Origin: Desulfococcaceae bacterium
GTDB lineage: Bacteria; Desulfobacterota; Desulfobacteria; Desulfobacterales; Desulfosalsimonadaceae
Assembly (NCBI GenBank): GCA_030145385.1
Contig: JAQYVU010000002.1
Coordinates: 62,001-126,000 of the forward strand
Reading direction: 5' to 3'
DNA length: 64,000 bases
The notes under the pieces: generated by a model
The model's database searches: none
Told to the model about the DNA's origin: nothing
What the model saw: only the letters and a program-made list of their open reading frames with translations
Part shown: piece after piece, positions 45,701 through 55,379 of the stretch
Layout of the letters: every line of letters starts with the position of its first letter
Numbering within the stretch: the first letter of the stretch is position 1
Position numbers and translations under genes: made by a program

Positions 45701-46933
45701 CACGCCCAGCGCTGCTTTGTCGATCAAATAACCCCACATTTGAGAAGACGTCAGATCCAGGGTGATCTTCCCGGTTTGATCCGGCATACCGATTTGCTGC
45801 CAGACAAGCGAAAAATCAGTATTTAAATCGCTGCGAAATGAATTCAGATCAAGAACCGGCAGGGCGGACAAATCCAGGCTGCTGATTTTCCCGGCAAGAT
45901 CCAGACCGACATCATTGGACGCATCAATGATGACCAGTCCCTGTGACGCCACATGGCATTTGTCCATGCGCAAGTCCACTTGACAATCCATTTTCGAAAC
46001 CGGCCCTGCAACGGAGATATTTCCGGAAACAATATCCTCATCCGGCATTTGAATCGGGAACGCCTGCCCGAACTCGCCCAGAGACAATTTTTTAATGTCA
46101 GCACGAAGGTCCATTTTGAACCTATCCTGACCCGTGCCGAAAAAGCTTATCCGACCGTCTACCGTAAAATCGGATTTTCCTCCCTGAATCCTGGCTTTGT
46201 GGACATCCACCTGACTTTTGCCGAAATCATAGCGGATATCACCGGACAAATCTGTCAGATCCACACGGGGATTATCCATGCGCACCGCAAGGTGCCGTAT
46301 TTTTGCAGAAATTTCTTTTCCGATCACCAGCCGGGCCTGGCATTCAATACCCTTGAAATGACGAATTGTTTCGTCCGCATCCGTTTGTTGAACCAGCGTA
46401 ACATCTGAATCCCGGATCATCAGTCGCCGGACTTCGACCTTGAATGCGGGGAAGCCTTCGGAATTGGGTGGCTGCGAGACAGAGTTATCATCCGGTCTTT
46501 CCGATACTTGTCCTTGCAGATCCCCTGCTGCCAGCATTTCAAAATTCCATGTGCCGCCTTTTGTCTGAATCAGATTAACGGATGCACCGTCTACCGTCAG
46601 CCGGTTAATCCACAGCACCCGCCGCAACAGCATGGGGATGCTGTATGAGACATCGAGATTGCCCGCCGACATCAAGGGAATTCCGGTCTTTGAATCCTTT
46701 AGTTCAACTCCTTTGATCTCAAAACGGGAAAACAGATTCCCACTCAGCGCCTCAATACGGCAGACTGCCCGGGTATTTTGTTCAATCGCTTTTACAATGA
46801 CCCCTGTTATCGCATCCCTGACCGGCCGGGTCTGTAAAGACAGAAAAGCCCCGACAAATACAATGAGCAGTCCTGCTGCTATGTAAAGGATCCCACGGGC
46901 AATGATCATGTATATTCTATTAACTTTTATCAT
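42710..46933 (-). CDS. tamB: Translocation and assembly module protein TamB
   Basis: AsmA-like bridge protein of 1407 residues, longer than E. coli TamB (1259). One N-terminal membrane anchor (about 8-31) is followed by a long periplasmic beta-rich body. The C-terminal DUF490 region (about 1050-1407) includes RFRGRIFQIREGELIFAGQ and IIAYLVFGRSPDDLSE. The chain ends in phenylalanine. It works with TamA in outer-membrane protein and lipid transport. Residues about 770-990 contain a tandem duplication. It lies about 300 bases after tamA in the same direction, with a repeat in between. Confidence 0.93.
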   Translation of the reverse strand: MIKVNRIYMIIARGILYIAAGLLIVFVGAFLSLQTRPVRDAITGVIVKAIEQNTRAVCRIEALSGNLFSRFEIKGVELKDSKTGIPLMSAGNLDVSYSIPMLLRRVLWINRLTVDGASVNLIQTKGGTWNFEMLAAGDLQGQVSERPDDNSVSQPPNSEGFPAFKVEVRRLMIRDSDVTLVQQTDADETIRHFKGIECQARLVIGKEISAKIRHLAVRMDNPRVDLTDLSGDIRYDFGKSQVDVHKARIQGGKSDFTVDGRISFFGTGQDRFKMDLRADIKKLSLGEFGQAFPIQMPDEDIVSGNISVAGPVSKMDCQVDLRMDKCHVASQGLVIIDASNDVGLDLAGKISSLDLSALPVLDLNSFRSDLNTDFSLVWQQIGMPDQTGKITLDLTSSQMWGYLIDKAALGVRIAGDDFIFEHLQLKTPYGKLAGSGTLAGIMSSETDNQIQFAADLEGVNPEKFVKSSQYTGNVNGNVRSTIFIPKTFASEGITAEATCRIDPSRVKDIDIQSADIDAAWRDEKVTLKRFDLQTLLGTAAVTGTASIKDETCRFNAAATLPDIELIKTFIPDMGEDETLSGNVSFTADISGRWEKPDVAATVNAENVIYKDVSADSLIGNGHWNGGFKDFSMSAECGVKNIQSSGLKIPVLNFTTTMTPASMQADVELQGGQKEEFKLSGNISGWLEPVKEVLIDKMTLVSFNQPPLVNQEPVKLSVSSDRIRVDSLHLVSGDASLVLKGEAGMDPLADVSAVLMLRDLNLKRLSGFWEDGEKIQGRVSSDIQLSGFLENPVINMTASIKEASYDRLPVTDMSVALKYEDSRIDVTGSGLRQGRKIIDANGSASMHLALFPFKFTSRPESLVADLNVDEVDLSEFSAFLAGGDQVQGRLSSNIQLSGFLEDPIIDIELSIKEGVFDKFSVSNALASITYSDSKAQIEACAYRQNEKLLDVNGTALVALSLYPFEFVPKPGGLDLTMGLDQVDIAWISDIINDPEYDIRGILDATASVSGDVFKPQVQGRMRLKDGALDLKKQGLIYENLTADLRFAKETITIDDLKIKGDTEGTLHLSGALTHDNFKPRTFNIRAVGDQLYIPFHSGVYARINPDITLSGAWEAPVLSGEIKVFEGQVNLERFLEKKLSEIEIVAPVSAENGMLQIPEKEPEPLEFVDPLAADVAVIIPNDFWFKGKDEFIEIKGNIQLKKDPHKPFVLFGSVLPVRGTYRFRGRIFQIREGELIFAGQEDINPSINIEAFTSIGDVEIIIRLTGTFENLNLVLDSEPALAQSEIIAYLVFGRSPDDLSEKESFQAEEAALSFTGQIAADKLRDIVGETLGIDYLNISAGSGGLRQGSLTMGKYVLPKVFVTFRQGFDETVTQKVEVTYEINKNFDLETQIDNEQTSALDLIWKYEF

Positions 46934-47232
46934 TTTATCAAATAGCTATCATGTTTATTTTAATCGAAATATATTCAATATTCTTTCCTGCACCTCTCGG
47001 CCAATCAACTCTAACAATTATCTCGAATTTATTTATCCCTAAATGCCTTTCACCTTCTGCCTCCCTGCCTGAGCCACGAACAGGTTATTAAAAAACGTTA
47101 TAAGCGCAGTCCAAAGCTAAGATCTGGACAAGGCAAAATTCGACGAAAAAGCGGAGTTTATATTTATAAATGAGCATTTTGAGCCGAATTTTAACGCCGT
47201 ATTGACAAGCGCAATAGTTTTTCATTCGCCGG
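46934..47232. repeat. Palindromic repeat between tamA and tamB
   Basis: About 47095-47220 holds an imperfect palindrome. AAAATTCGACG near 47143 pairs with CGAATTTT near 47186, and outer AAAAAACGTTATAAGCGC faces GCGCAATAGTTTTT. It shows a weak resemblance in layout to the repeats around the SDR gene. It interrupts an otherwise tight operon. Confidence 0.55.
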
Positions 47233-49212
47233 TTAAAATGTCTGGCCGATATTAAAATGTATATACCACCTGTCTTTATTCAGCAAATCAGTCAGCAAGG
47301 GATCATCGCTTGCCGTGCTTTTCGCAGGATTCAGCTGATACCCGAAATCAAGCTGGATCGGCCCGATAATCGTATTATACCTCATTCCCAGGCCGCTTGT
47401 GTAGCGGAGACTGCGCAAATCAACCTTGAACGAGTCTTTATTTAATGCACCCGTATCCAGGAACACGACCCCTCCAAAATCTTTATAAATCGGAAACCGG
47501 AGTTCCATATTGCCGATAAACGAAGACAACCCGCTGACATCCTGGATGACATCATTTTTATCAATCACCCCAAGCTTCTCAAAGCCGTATCCCCGGACCG
47601 ACTTGCTGCCGCCCAGAAAATACTGCTTGGAAATCGGTATATAATCCGTATCGCCGGATTCCCGGATGGTCCTGAAATCCGCTCTCCCTGCCAGGACCAG
47701 CCCCCAGGGGAGCGGAATAAATCCTTTGGCTTCAATACCCGGCCGTATATAACTGATTTCAGACCCGAGATAGCCGGAAGCATTTTCAATTGAAAAAGTG
47801 ACCGCCGTACCCTTTCGTGAATTTAACACATCATCAACCGTATTACGTTCAAGATTGAACTTAACTGATGATACAAGGTAATTCTCCGTATCCCGGGGGT
47901 CGATAACACCTTCGGAATCTTCAACACGGACATCATCGGGCCGGTTGATCTCCAGGTTATAACCGAAGGCGGAAAACCAGTGTGCTTCCAGTTTGCGGTA
48001 GAAATTAACTTCCGAACTTGTCCGCTGAAGGGTATAATAATCCTTTTCCTCACGCTCAAAACCGGCTGTGGAAACCAGATTATTCCGGGCTGAAAGAAAA
48101 TACGGCAAAAGATATTCAGCATAAACATTTTCCAGAATATCAGACCGCCGGGCGCGAAAAGTCAGCCTGTCCGCCCGGCCGGTTAAATTCCGATAACTCC
48201 ATGCCGCCTGAAGCCTTAAGCCGTCATCCGTGCCGTACCCCACACCGAGTTTCACACTTCGTTTTTTCCGCTTTCTTACCTGAATATCGATGGGAACGTT
48301 ATTTTTTCCTGGTTCCGGATCGCCCCTCTTGATCATGGCTGTTCTAAAGATATTCAAGTCAAACAGGTTCCGGCGGCTCTCATCGATATTTTCTGCGGAA
48401 AATCTCTCTCCGCTTTTAAACGTTATTGCTCGGCGAATGACTTGTTCACGGACATAATCTTCATGCCCGGTGATTCGGATATCTCCAAAGTTATAAAGCT
48501 GCCCCGGATCAATATCAAAGGAGATGTCCACTGAATTATCATTTAAATCAACAATTGCGCTGCCGGTGACTCTGACAAAAGGATAGGCCCGGTTTCCCAG
48601 CAGTTTTCGTATCAAAATTTTGGACTGGTCATACGCTTCGGTTTTAAATATACTGCCGGGTTCCAGAGCAAGGATTTTCCTGATCTGAGCGTCTGTTACG
48701 GTTTCAAGTTCACACTCACAGTTAAGCACAATGTCCCGAATAATGACGCCAGGACCTTCTTTGATTTGAAATGTGATATCATATTCCGGGGCCCGATCAT
48801 TTTCCGAGCCATTGCTTTTATCTGCCGATTGTTTCAGCGACGCTTCCGGAAATTCGTCAACATCTGCCTGCTCAACAGAGCCCACTTCCGGGTGAAGCTG
48901 CGTAATGGTGTATTCAGCCGTTGCCTGATAATAACCCTGTGCCTGGTAATACTGTTTGATTCGAATCGTGTCATCGTCCAGGTCCTTGATATGAATCACC
49001 GGATGCGCTGCCCAGAACTTCCAGAAAGACGGTGTCCGGGTCGCAAGGGATTCGGCAAGCTCATTTTTATTGATCGCCTTAACCCCGATAAAACTGACGC
49101 TCCGAACTTGAAACCGAATATTTTTATCGGCACCAGCATAAGACGATCCGGCCATCAAAAAGGTCATCAGAGCCAGTAATAGAAGAACTCCCGGGATTTC
49201 AATCTTTCGCAA
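47233..49212 (-). CDS. tamA: Outer-membrane Omp85-family protein TamA
   Basis: Outer-membrane partner of TamB, 659 residues. A signal peptide (cleavage near SSYAGA, about residue 27) is followed by POTRA domains (to about 310) and a 16-strand barrel, with the L6 motif KSVRGYGFEKLG and terminal phenylalanine. Three POTRA-like units agree with TamA rather than BamA, and bamA is elsewhere in the window. Starts with TTG at 49212; AAGGAG is 8 bases upstream. Overlaps the yihY stop by 14 bases. Confidence 0.9.
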   Translation of the reverse strand: MRKIEIPGVLLLLALMTFLMAGSSYAGADKNIRFQVRSVSFIGVKAINKNELAESLATRTPSFWKFWAAHPVIHIKDLDDDTIRIKQYYQAQGYYQATAEYTITQLHPEVGSVEQADVDEFPEASLKQSADKSNGSENDRAPEYDITFQIKEGPGVIIRDIVLNCECELETVTDAQIRKILALEPGSIFKTEAYDQSKILIRKLLGNRAYPFVRVTGSAIVDLNDNSVDISFDIDPGQLYNFGDIRITGHEDYVREQVIRRAITFKSGERFSAENIDESRRNLFDLNIFRTAMIKRGDPEPGKNNVPIDIQVRKRKKRSVKLGVGYGTDDGLRLQAAWSYRNLTGRADRLTFRARRSDILENVYAEYLLPYFLSARNNLVSTAGFEREEKDYYTLQRTSSEVNFYRKLEAHWFSAFGYNLEINRPDDVRVEDSEGVIDPRDTENYLVSSVKFNLERNTVDDVLNSRKGTAVTFSIENASGYLGSEISYIRPGIEAKGFIPLPWGLVLAGRADFRTIRESGDTDYIPISKQYFLGGSKSVRGYGFEKLGVIDKNDVIQDVSGLSSFIGNMELRFPIYKDFGGVVFLDTGALNKDSFKVDLRSLRYTSGLGMRYNTIIGPIQLDFGYQLNPAKSTASDDPLLTDLLNKDRWYIHFNIGQTF

Positions 49213-50539
49213 CAGTATCGCTCCTTAAGACAAGATCCAGCATTGTTACTTTTCCCAGCTGTTCTGATTCCACTTCTTTTCTGGATTTCATCAACGCCAG
49301 AAGCATATCGTTTTGTTCATTTCCCGGAACCTGCCAGTCCCCGTCCCCTTCATGACGAAGCGCAACACATACATCCAAAATACTGATCAGTTCGATATTC
49401 TTTGACGGTTGCAAGGTAATTTCATCACCAAATATCTCCAACAGCAGCCCGCGGTCGCATAACTTCCGGGTAATTTCTCTGACAAGACGCACCGGTACAG
49501 CCAGTGCGTTTGATAATTCTTCAACCCCCATTTGCGCCATGCCGTGATGAAACATTGCCGATATTTTCAGCATAATATTTAATGCCATTTCTTCTTTCTG
49601 ATCGTATGCGACATCGTATACATTAACTTCCTGCTGGTAAGACCGGACATTCTGGATCGCGTATGAGAGCTGAGCCCCGATCAGCACGATCAGCCAGCTG
49701 ATATAAAGCCAGATGATAAAAATTGGGAGAACGGCAAACGTTCCGTATATCGTGTTATATTTTGCCACACCAATATTGAAATCCGTATAAATCCGGAATG
49801 CGCCTTCCCAGATACTGCCGCAGATAATTCCCGCGACCAGCGCCGGGACAAACTTTACCCGGGTATTCGGCATCAATATATACATCACCGTAAACGCAAC
49901 CCAGAGGGTGGCATGGGGGATAATCCTGGAAAAGAGAATAAAAAACTGCTCAAAAATTTCATATTCCGTCAATGCCGCAACAACGGTATTTGATGAAAAT
50001 GAAGCAATCATGGCGGTTGACAACACCATCAGAAACGGGCCTAAAAAAAGCACGCTGATGTAGTTTGAAATTTTTCGGGAAATGGTTCTTTGCTGGGGCA
50101 CGCCCCATAGCTCATTAAATGTTCTTTCCACATTACTGAGCATCATCACGGACGCATAAATCAACAACGCCGTACCAAATGCGCCCAGCGCCTTAAAATT
50201 CGTGTTGGCAATATATTCTACGATCCGGCTGGTCAGCGCTTCCTGTTCGGCTGTCAGATAATTGACCAGCACATGTTCCAGCCGGCTGTGAAATCCTAAA
50301 CCTTTTAGCATGGAAAATGCGATGGCCAGCAGGGGAACAATAGCAAGCAATGTGCTATAAGAAAGGGCTGACGCACGCAGCAGGATCATCCGGTTCTTCA
50401 GACCATGGATGGTCAGCAGAATAATTCGAACCGACTGGTAATAGAAAAAATACAAACGGCCGGCATCTTTGGGATCATGCCATACTTCATTTCGCAAAAA
50501 ATCGGAAAGCTTCCGCAGATACGCTATAATCGGCCCCAT
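49199..50539 (-). CDS. YihY/BrkB-family inner-membrane protein with winged-helix tail
   Basis: A 446-residue protein with six helices (about 45-290) of the YihY family, once misnamed RNase BN. Family landmarks are RASALSYSTLLAIVPLLAI and FNELWGVPQQRTISRKI. The region after 315 is a soluble winged-helix-like domain (MGVEELSNALAVPVRLVREI), the common C-terminal extension in deltaproteobacteria. The function is unknown. It is coupled with tamA-tamB, which suggests an envelope lipid or barrel role. Confidence 0.88.
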   Translation of the reverse strand: MGPIIAYLRKLSDFLRNEVWHDPKDAGRLYFFYYQSVRIILLTIHGLKNRMILLRASALSYSTLLAIVPLLAIAFSMLKGLGFHSRLEHVLVNYLTAEQEALTSRIVEYIANTNFKALGAFGTALLIYASVMMLSNVERTFNELWGVPQQRTISRKISNYISVLFLGPFLMVLSTAMIASFSSNTVVAALTEYEIFEQFFILFSRIIPHATLWVAFTVMYILMPNTRVKFVPALVAGIICGSIWEGAFRIYTDFNIGVAKYNTIYGTFAVLPIFIIWLYISWLIVLIGAQLSYAIQNVRSYQQEVNVYDVAYDQKEEMALNIMLKISAMFHHGMAQMGVEELSNALAVPVRLVREITRKLCDRGLLLEIFGDEITLQPSKNIELISILDVCVALRHEGDGDWQVPGNEQNDMLLALMKSRKEVESEQLGKVTMLDLVLRSDTVAKD

Positions 50540-50563
50540 CGCACCTCCCCGTTACAAAAGAAG

Positions 50564-52174
50564 TTAGCTTAACAACCCGTCAAAAAAATCATTCCCCTTA
50601 TCATCAACTATAATAAATGCCGGAAAATCCTTAACAGTGATCATGAAGACCGCTTCCATGCCCAGCTCGGGATACTCAAGGATCTCTAGATGGGTAATAC
50701 ATTCCTTGCCCAGGCGGGCTGCCGGGCCGCCGATGGATCCGAGATAGAACCCGCCATATTTTTTACAGGAATCGGTCACCGCCTGTGTCCGGTTTCCCTT
50801 TGCCAGCATGACCATGGAACCGCCGTATTTCTGGAATTCCGGCACATAGGGGTCCATGCGTCCGGCGGTGGTCGGACCAAAAGAGCCGGAGGCAAAGCCT
50901 TCCGGGGTCTTGGCCGGGCCTGCGTAATAAACAATGTGGTCTTTCAGGTATTGCGGCAAATCCCCCTCTTTTTGCAGTCTTTCAGAAATTTTCGCATGGG
51001 CGATGTCCCGGGCAACGATAATTTTTCCGGAAAGCAGCAAACGGGTGGCCACCGGATATTTGCTCAATTCATTCCGGATATCATTCATGGGCTGGTTTAA
51101 ATTTAAATGAACCGCAGCACCATCCTCAGCCGGCGGGTCAGGGAGAAAGCGGGCCGGATCTTTGTCCAGCTGTTCTAAAAAAATCCCTTCCTGATTGATT
51201 TTACCTTTAATATTTCGATCCGCACTGCAGCTCACGCCAATTCCCACGGGACAGGATGCGCCGTGACGCGGCATCCGGATGACCCGGATATCATGACAGA
51301 AATATTTTCCGCCGAACTGGGCGCCGATTCCCAGCTTTTGTGAAATATTCAGCAATTCTTTTTCAAGTTCAATGTCCCGGAACGCATGCCCGTTTTCATT
51401 GCCCTGCAGCGGGAGATGATCCAGATACCCGGCAGATGCCAGCTTAACGGTTTTTAAATTCATTTCAGCAGACGTGCCGCCCACCACAACAGCCAGGTGA
51501 TACGGCGGGCATGCTGCGGTTCCCAGAGATTTCATTTTCCGGGTTAAAAAGGCAGTCAGCGTTTTCGGATTCAATATTGCCTTGGTTTCCTGATATAAAT
51601 AGGTTTTATTGGCTGATCCGCCGCCTTTGGCAATAAAGAGAAACTTATAGGCATCCCCTTCGGTTGCATAGACTTCAACCTGGGCCGGCAGATTGCATCC
51701 GGTATTTTTCTCTTCATACATGGTTAAAGGGGCCATCTGGGAATAGCGCAGGTTGTTTTTTGTATATGCATTAAAAACACCTTTTGACAGCGCTTCTTCA
51801 TCTGAAAACCCGGTCCAGACCTGCTGGCCTTTTTTCCCCATGATAATCGCGGTCCCGGTATCCTGGCACATGGGAAAAACAAAATCTGCAGCGATCACGG
51901 CATTTTTCAGCATTTCCAGCGCCACATACCGGTCATTTTCCGAACTATCCGTGTCTTGAATGATCTTTGACAGCTGTTCAAGATGCGAGGTCCGGTAAAG
52001 ATGCGCCACATTCTGAAAGGCTTTTTCCGAAAGCAGCGTCAGGCCTTCGGCTTTGACCCGGACAATCTCTTTTCCGTCAAATGAATCAGCCGTCACATGT
52101 TCGGTTGACAAACACTCATATTCGGTTGTGTCCTCTCCAATCGGAAACATGGATTGATAAATAAACTCAGCCAT
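50564..52174 (-). CDS. fumA: Fumarate hydratase, class I (single chain)
   Basis: Iron-sulfur dehydratase that interconverts fumarate and malate in the TCA cycle, 536 residues, so both alpha and beta parts are in one chain. Cluster cysteines are in [12 protein letters not shown] (about 106), NTGCNLPAQ and [11 protein letters not shown]. The C-terminal beta-type domain contains [12 protein letters not shown] and [13 protein letters not shown]. Such oxygen-sensitive enzymes suit an anaerobe. Same strand as thiC, 93 bases downstream, without an obvious terminator between. Confidence 0.94.
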   Translation of the reverse strand: MAEFIYQSMFPIGEDTTEYECLSTEHVTADSFDGKEIVRVKAEGLTLLSEKAFQNVAHLYRTSHLEQLSKIIQDTDSSENDRYVALEMLKNAVIAADFVFPMCQDTGTAIIMGKKGQQVWTGFSDEEALSKGVFNAYTKNNLRYSQMAPLTMYEEKNTGCNLPAQVEVYATEGDAYKFLFIAKGGGSANKTYLYQETKAILNPKTLTAFLTRKMKSLGTAACPPYHLAVVVGGTSAEMNLKTVKLASAGYLDHLPLQGNENGHAFRDIELEKELLNISQKLGIGAQFGGKYFCHDIRVIRMPRHGASCPVGIGVSCSADRNIKGKINQEGIFLEQLDKDPARFLPDPPAEDGAAVHLNLNQPMNDIRNELSKYPVATRLLLSGKIIVARDIAHAKISERLQKEGDLPQYLKDHIVYYAGPAKTPEGFASGSFGPTTAGRMDPYVPEFQKYGGSMVMLAKGNRTQAVTDSCKKYGGFYLGSIGGPAARLGKECITHLEILEYPELGMEAVFMITVKDFPAFIIVDDKGNDFFDGLLS

Positions 52175-52267
52175 TTCAGACTCCTGTTTTTTTTATGTTA
52201 TATCTTCAGCAGGAACAATATATACCAAAAAAAGTTTGAAGTTAAAAATAACTTAAATCACTTTAGT

Positions 52268-53560
52268 TCACTCATTTTCTTTATCGCCAAACGCCCGCGC
52301 GTGGGTTTTTAATGCACACATATCACCGCACATGGTACAGACATCACGATCCTTATCTTCACTGCTGTGACGCACTCTTCTTGCTTTTTCCGGATCAATG
52401 CATACCTCAAACATGGTTTTCCAGTCAAACCGGTTGCGGGCATCGGACATTTTCCGATCCCGTTCCCAGGCTGAGGCAATACCTTTTTCCAGGTCACCGA
52501 TATGGGCGGCAATTTTCGATGCAATCACCCCTTCCCTGACGTCATCAATACTGGGCAGGGCCAGGTGTTCGGCCGGAGTCACATAACACAAGAAGTCGGC
52601 CCCGTTTGCCGCGGCAATCGCTCCGCCGATGGCAGCGGTGATGTGATCGTATCCTGCGGCAATATCCGTGGGCAGCGGCCCCAGAACATAATACGGCGCA
52701 CCGCCGCAAACCCGCTTCTGCATCTTCATATCACCGGCAATCCGGGAAAGCGGCACATGCCCGGGCCCTTCAATCATCACCTGCACCCCGGCATCCCTTG
52801 CCTGCTGCGCCAGGTGCCCGAGGGTGATCATCTCCGTGATCTGGGCCCCGTCTTCGGCATCAAAAATAGTTCCCGGCCGCAGGCCGTCTCCCAGAGAAAG
52901 CGTCACGTCATATTCTCTGGCAATTTCCAGGAGGCGGTCGTATTTTTCATACAATGGATTTTCAGCATTATTTTTGATAATCCATTCCGCCATCAGGCTG
53001 CCGCCTCGGGATACAATCCCCATCATCCGGTTGCTTTTTTTTAAAACCCTTATGGTCTCCCGTGTAATGCCGCAATGGACGGTTACAAAATCAATGCCTG
53101 TTTTTGCCTGGTATTCGATTTCATCAAAAATCTCATCTTCAGTGACATCGGCACAGAGGCGGTCTTCAGCAAATACTTTGCTGATGGTTTTGTAAATGGG
53201 CACAGTTCCGATCATCACCGGCGAATGTTTAATAATTGATTTTAATATCTGATCCAGATCCCCTCCGGTTGAAAGATCCATGACCGCATCCGCACCGGCT
53301 GCCACCGCCACATCCAGCTTCCCAAGTTCCTCATCAATATCAAAATGGCTGGGGGACGTCCCTATATTGGCATTGATCTTGGTTTTCAATCCTTTGCCCA
53401 CGCCCATGGCTGTAAACGCATGGTTGATATTTTTCGGAATCACAACAGAGCCCCCGGCGACCCGCTGCCGGATTTCCTCTGCTGAAAGGTCTTCATAATC
53501 CGCGACCTGCTTCATTGCCTCTGTTATTATGCCATTTCTGGCTTCCTCAAGTTGTGTCAT
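52268..53560 (-). CDS. thiC: Phosphomethylpyrimidine synthase ThiC
   Basis: Radical SAM enzyme that rearranges aminoimidazole ribotide to HMP-phosphate for thiamine. There are 430 residues, the short form without the N-terminal domain of E. coli ThiC. The C-terminal cluster motif reads CTMCGDMCALK (as seen, CxxCxxxC). Substrate loops include SLGDGLRPGTIFDAED and MIEGPGHVPLSRI. It follows thi4 after 273 bases that hold repeat copy D and is probably read from the same riboswitch-controlled transcript. Confidence 0.96.
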   Translation of the reverse strand: MTQLEEARNGIITEAMKQVADYEDLSAEEIRQRVAGGSVVIPKNINHAFTAMGVGKGLKTKINANIGTSPSHFDIDEELGKLDVAVAAGADAVMDLSTGGDLDQILKSIIKHSPVMIGTVPIYKTISKVFAEDRLCADVTEDEIFDEIEYQAKTGIDFVTVHCGITRETIRVLKKSNRMMGIVSRGGSLMAEWIIKNNAENPLYEKYDRLLEIAREYDVTLSLGDGLRPGTIFDAEDGAQITEMITLGHLAQQARDAGVQVMIEGPGHVPLSRIAGDMKMQKRVCGGAPYYVLGPLPTDIAAGYDHITAAIGGAIAAANGADFLCYVTPAEHLALPSIDDVREGVIASKIAAHIGDLEKGIASAWERDRKMSDARNRFDWKTMFEVCIDPEKARRVRHSSEDKDRDVCTMCGDMCALKTHARAFGDKENE

Positions 53561-53581
53561 AATATAACCTGTTAATTTCTA

Positions 53582-53777
53582 TCTAAATTTAGCGTTTAAA
53601 GTTTTTAAACCCTCCGGGATTTCCAATTTCATCGCATTTAGGGTGTCAAATGCCGCCTCGCATAGCTGACTATTGCGAGGCAGCATTTTCCTTGTATCTG
53701 CGGAAAACTAATATAATCCATTAAAAAATCGTTAATGGCAAATCAAATCCGTTGGATTTTAAATTCGCTAAACTAAA
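53582..53777. mobile_element. MITE-like repeat, diverged copy D, in the thi4-thiC gap
   Basis: About 196 bases, inverse to copies B and C. It has worn terminal repeats (TCTAAATTTAGCG on the left, CGCTAAACTAAA on the right) and a core sharing AAACCCTCCGGGATT and GCAGCATTTTCCTTGTAT. The centre GCCTCGCA/TGCGAGGC is a perfect hairpin. Confidence 0.7.
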
Positions 53778-53833
53778 CAGTTATGCATTACTATCCGTTA
53801 AAAATAATGGACTCGTTTAAACCGCAGCACCCA

Positions 53834-54607
53834 TTAAAGCCGGCCGGCCAGTTCAGCAGCCACCTTTTCTCCGGAAAGCAGCATCCCGCCGAATATCGGC
53901 CCCATTCTCGGGCCGCCGGCTGTTGCGTTGGCCGCCATTCCGGCCACATAGAGCCCCGGAAAGACCTCACAGGTATTTTCGATGGTCTGATTTTCCGCAT
54001 GATCCGCCCACATGGACTTTTCACCTTCAATCTTTCCGCTGGACGTCATCAGCTCTCCCGGGACTTTACGGACTACGACCTTCACGACTTCCGTGGCATG
54101 GCCGGTGGCATCCACAACAAACTTCGACCGGACAGTCAGCGGGTCAATATGCAGGCCGGCCATTTCAACCGGGGACCAGTTAATGACGAGCCCTGTAATC
54201 CCTTCCGGGCGCATCATCACATCTTCTACGGATACACAGTTAAATATGGTCAACCCCGCCTGAACCGCTTTTGCAGTCAAAGAGCTAATGGCTTCCACGG
54301 CATCTGCGGTATAATAATTTTCCTGAAATTCTCTAAACCGGATACCGAACTCTTCTAAAATATGCAGTGCGTCTTTTTGCACAACGATTTCATTAAACAT
54401 CATGCCGCCGCCCCACATGCCGCCGCCGATACTTAATTTTCGTTCGTACATTACCACCTTTTTACCTGCTTTTGCAAGAAAGTACCCGGCGACCAGACCT
54501 GACGGACCGCCGCCCACGATGGCCACGTCTGTTTCAAGATTATTGATTAATTTTTCATAATATCGATCGATGATTGCTTTTGAGATAATAACTTCATCCA
54601 ATGCCAT
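53834..54607 (-). CDS. thi4: Thi4-type thiazole synthase
   Basis: Builds the thiazole phosphate of thiamine from NAD and glycine, with sulfide. There are 257 residues. The dinucleotide motif is [19 protein letters not shown] (about 28-46), [16 protein letters not shown] follows, and [20 protein letters not shown] closes the site. Where yeast Thi4 has its sacrificial cysteine this protein has histidine (GLHIDPLT), as in methanococcal enzymes that use free sulfide catalytically. That fits an anaerobe making sulfide (inference). A TPP riboswitch with attenuator precedes it, and thiC follows. Confidence 0.94.
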   Translation of the reverse strand: MALDEVIISKAIIDRYYEKLINNLETDVAIVGGGPSGLVAGYFLAKAGKKVVMYERKLSIGGGMWGGGMMFNEIVVQKDALHILEEFGIRFREFQENYYTADAVEAISSLTAKAVQAGLTIFNCVSVEDVMMRPEGITGLVINWSPVEMAGLHIDPLTVRSKFVVDATGHATEVVKVVVRKVPGELMTSSGKIEGEKSMWADHAENQTIENTCEVFPGLYVAGMAANATAGGPRMGPIFGGMLLSGEKVAAELAGRL

Positions 54608-54679
54608 GCGAGCTACTCCTTTAATTTATAAATATTTTCAATTAAGCTTTATGGTTATGCTAAGCCATAGGCCTTAAAA

Positions 54680-54713
54680 CAAAAAAAACCGTTTCCCGGC
54701 AAAGAGAAACGGT
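54680..54713 (-). terminator. Attenuator terminator of the TPP riboswitch
   Basis: On the minus strand ACCGTTTC pairs with GAAACGGT and is followed by eight T residues. It lies about 40 bases after the riboswitch aptamer and about 75 bases before thi4, so it can stop transcription when TPP is bound. Confidence 0.88.
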
Positions 54714-54751
54714 CTACATGGGGCAACCCACTATTCCCATAGAAATTTATC

Positions 54752-54835
54752 GTTTCCCTTCGCAGGTATTATCCTGATCAGGTTCGAAGGGTTACCCGGG
54801 ATTCGGGTTCTCAGTTGCTGCGCAACACCCCTAAC
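54752..54835 (-). promoter_or_regulatory. TPP riboswitch (THI element)
   Basis: The minus strand carries the conserved aptamer: GGGGTGTTGCGCAGCAACTG, then CTGAGAACCCGAA, ending in GAACCTGATCAGGATAATAC with CTGCGAAGGG. Both the pyrimidine-sensing CUGAGA and pyrophosphate-binding ACCUGAUCxGGAUAAU segments are intact. It controls thi4 and probably thiC. Confidence 0.96.
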
Positions 54836-55379
54836 ATCTTTATGTGTTGTAAAATATGATCCGGTTGTCAAGAAAAATTAAAACCGGCTGACGGGTCTGC
54901 GGATGCCACTGAAATCCAGGATTCCAGCCTTGCTTTAATTGATGTCCGGAACATCCGTTTTCGCTTTCTTTCGCTCGGCCTGCGGACCCGTTCCCGAAAC
55001 TTTAAACATGTATTTAAATACGACAGCGACAGAGCGCATGTTATCGCATTTGGTGCGGAAAAATTTTTCAATGATTACATGTCATACTGCTGCATGGGGC
55101 CAAAATCCCGAAAAATTTTTATTACGTTTTTAAATCAACATATTCCAAAACTGTTTAGAAACATAACAAGACAATTTCTGACATAACAGCGGAAGAAAAA
55201 TAAAAATCTGTTTAAAAAATATTTTTCAGGCTGCTTTTTCCCTGGAAGCTTTTGCGCGAATCGGCGAGACGGGTCGAAAAATCAAAAAAAATTGACATTC
55301 GACAATTTTTTTTATAATATTTATCTAACATTTTAAATAAAATCATTTTAAATAATTTTGTTTAAATGAGTCTATCCTG
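54836..55379. other. Gene-free upstream region
   Basis: Holds the promoter region of the thi4 transcript at its left part and the promoter of the PilZ gene at its right. A 67-codon open frame on the minus strand (54868-55071) lacks a ribosome site and is not called. Confidence 0.4.
55292..55318 (+). promoter_or_regulatory. Probable sigma70 promoter for the PilZ gene
   Basis: TTGACA (55292-55297) and TATAAT (55313-55318) are both perfect matches, but the spacer is 15 bases, two shorter than optimal. It lies about 62 bases before the ATG. Confidence 0.5.

Noticed and set aside
54868-55071. 67-codon open frame between the riboswitch and the PilZ gene
   Set aside because: No ribosome site, unusual basic composition, no recognisable domain.
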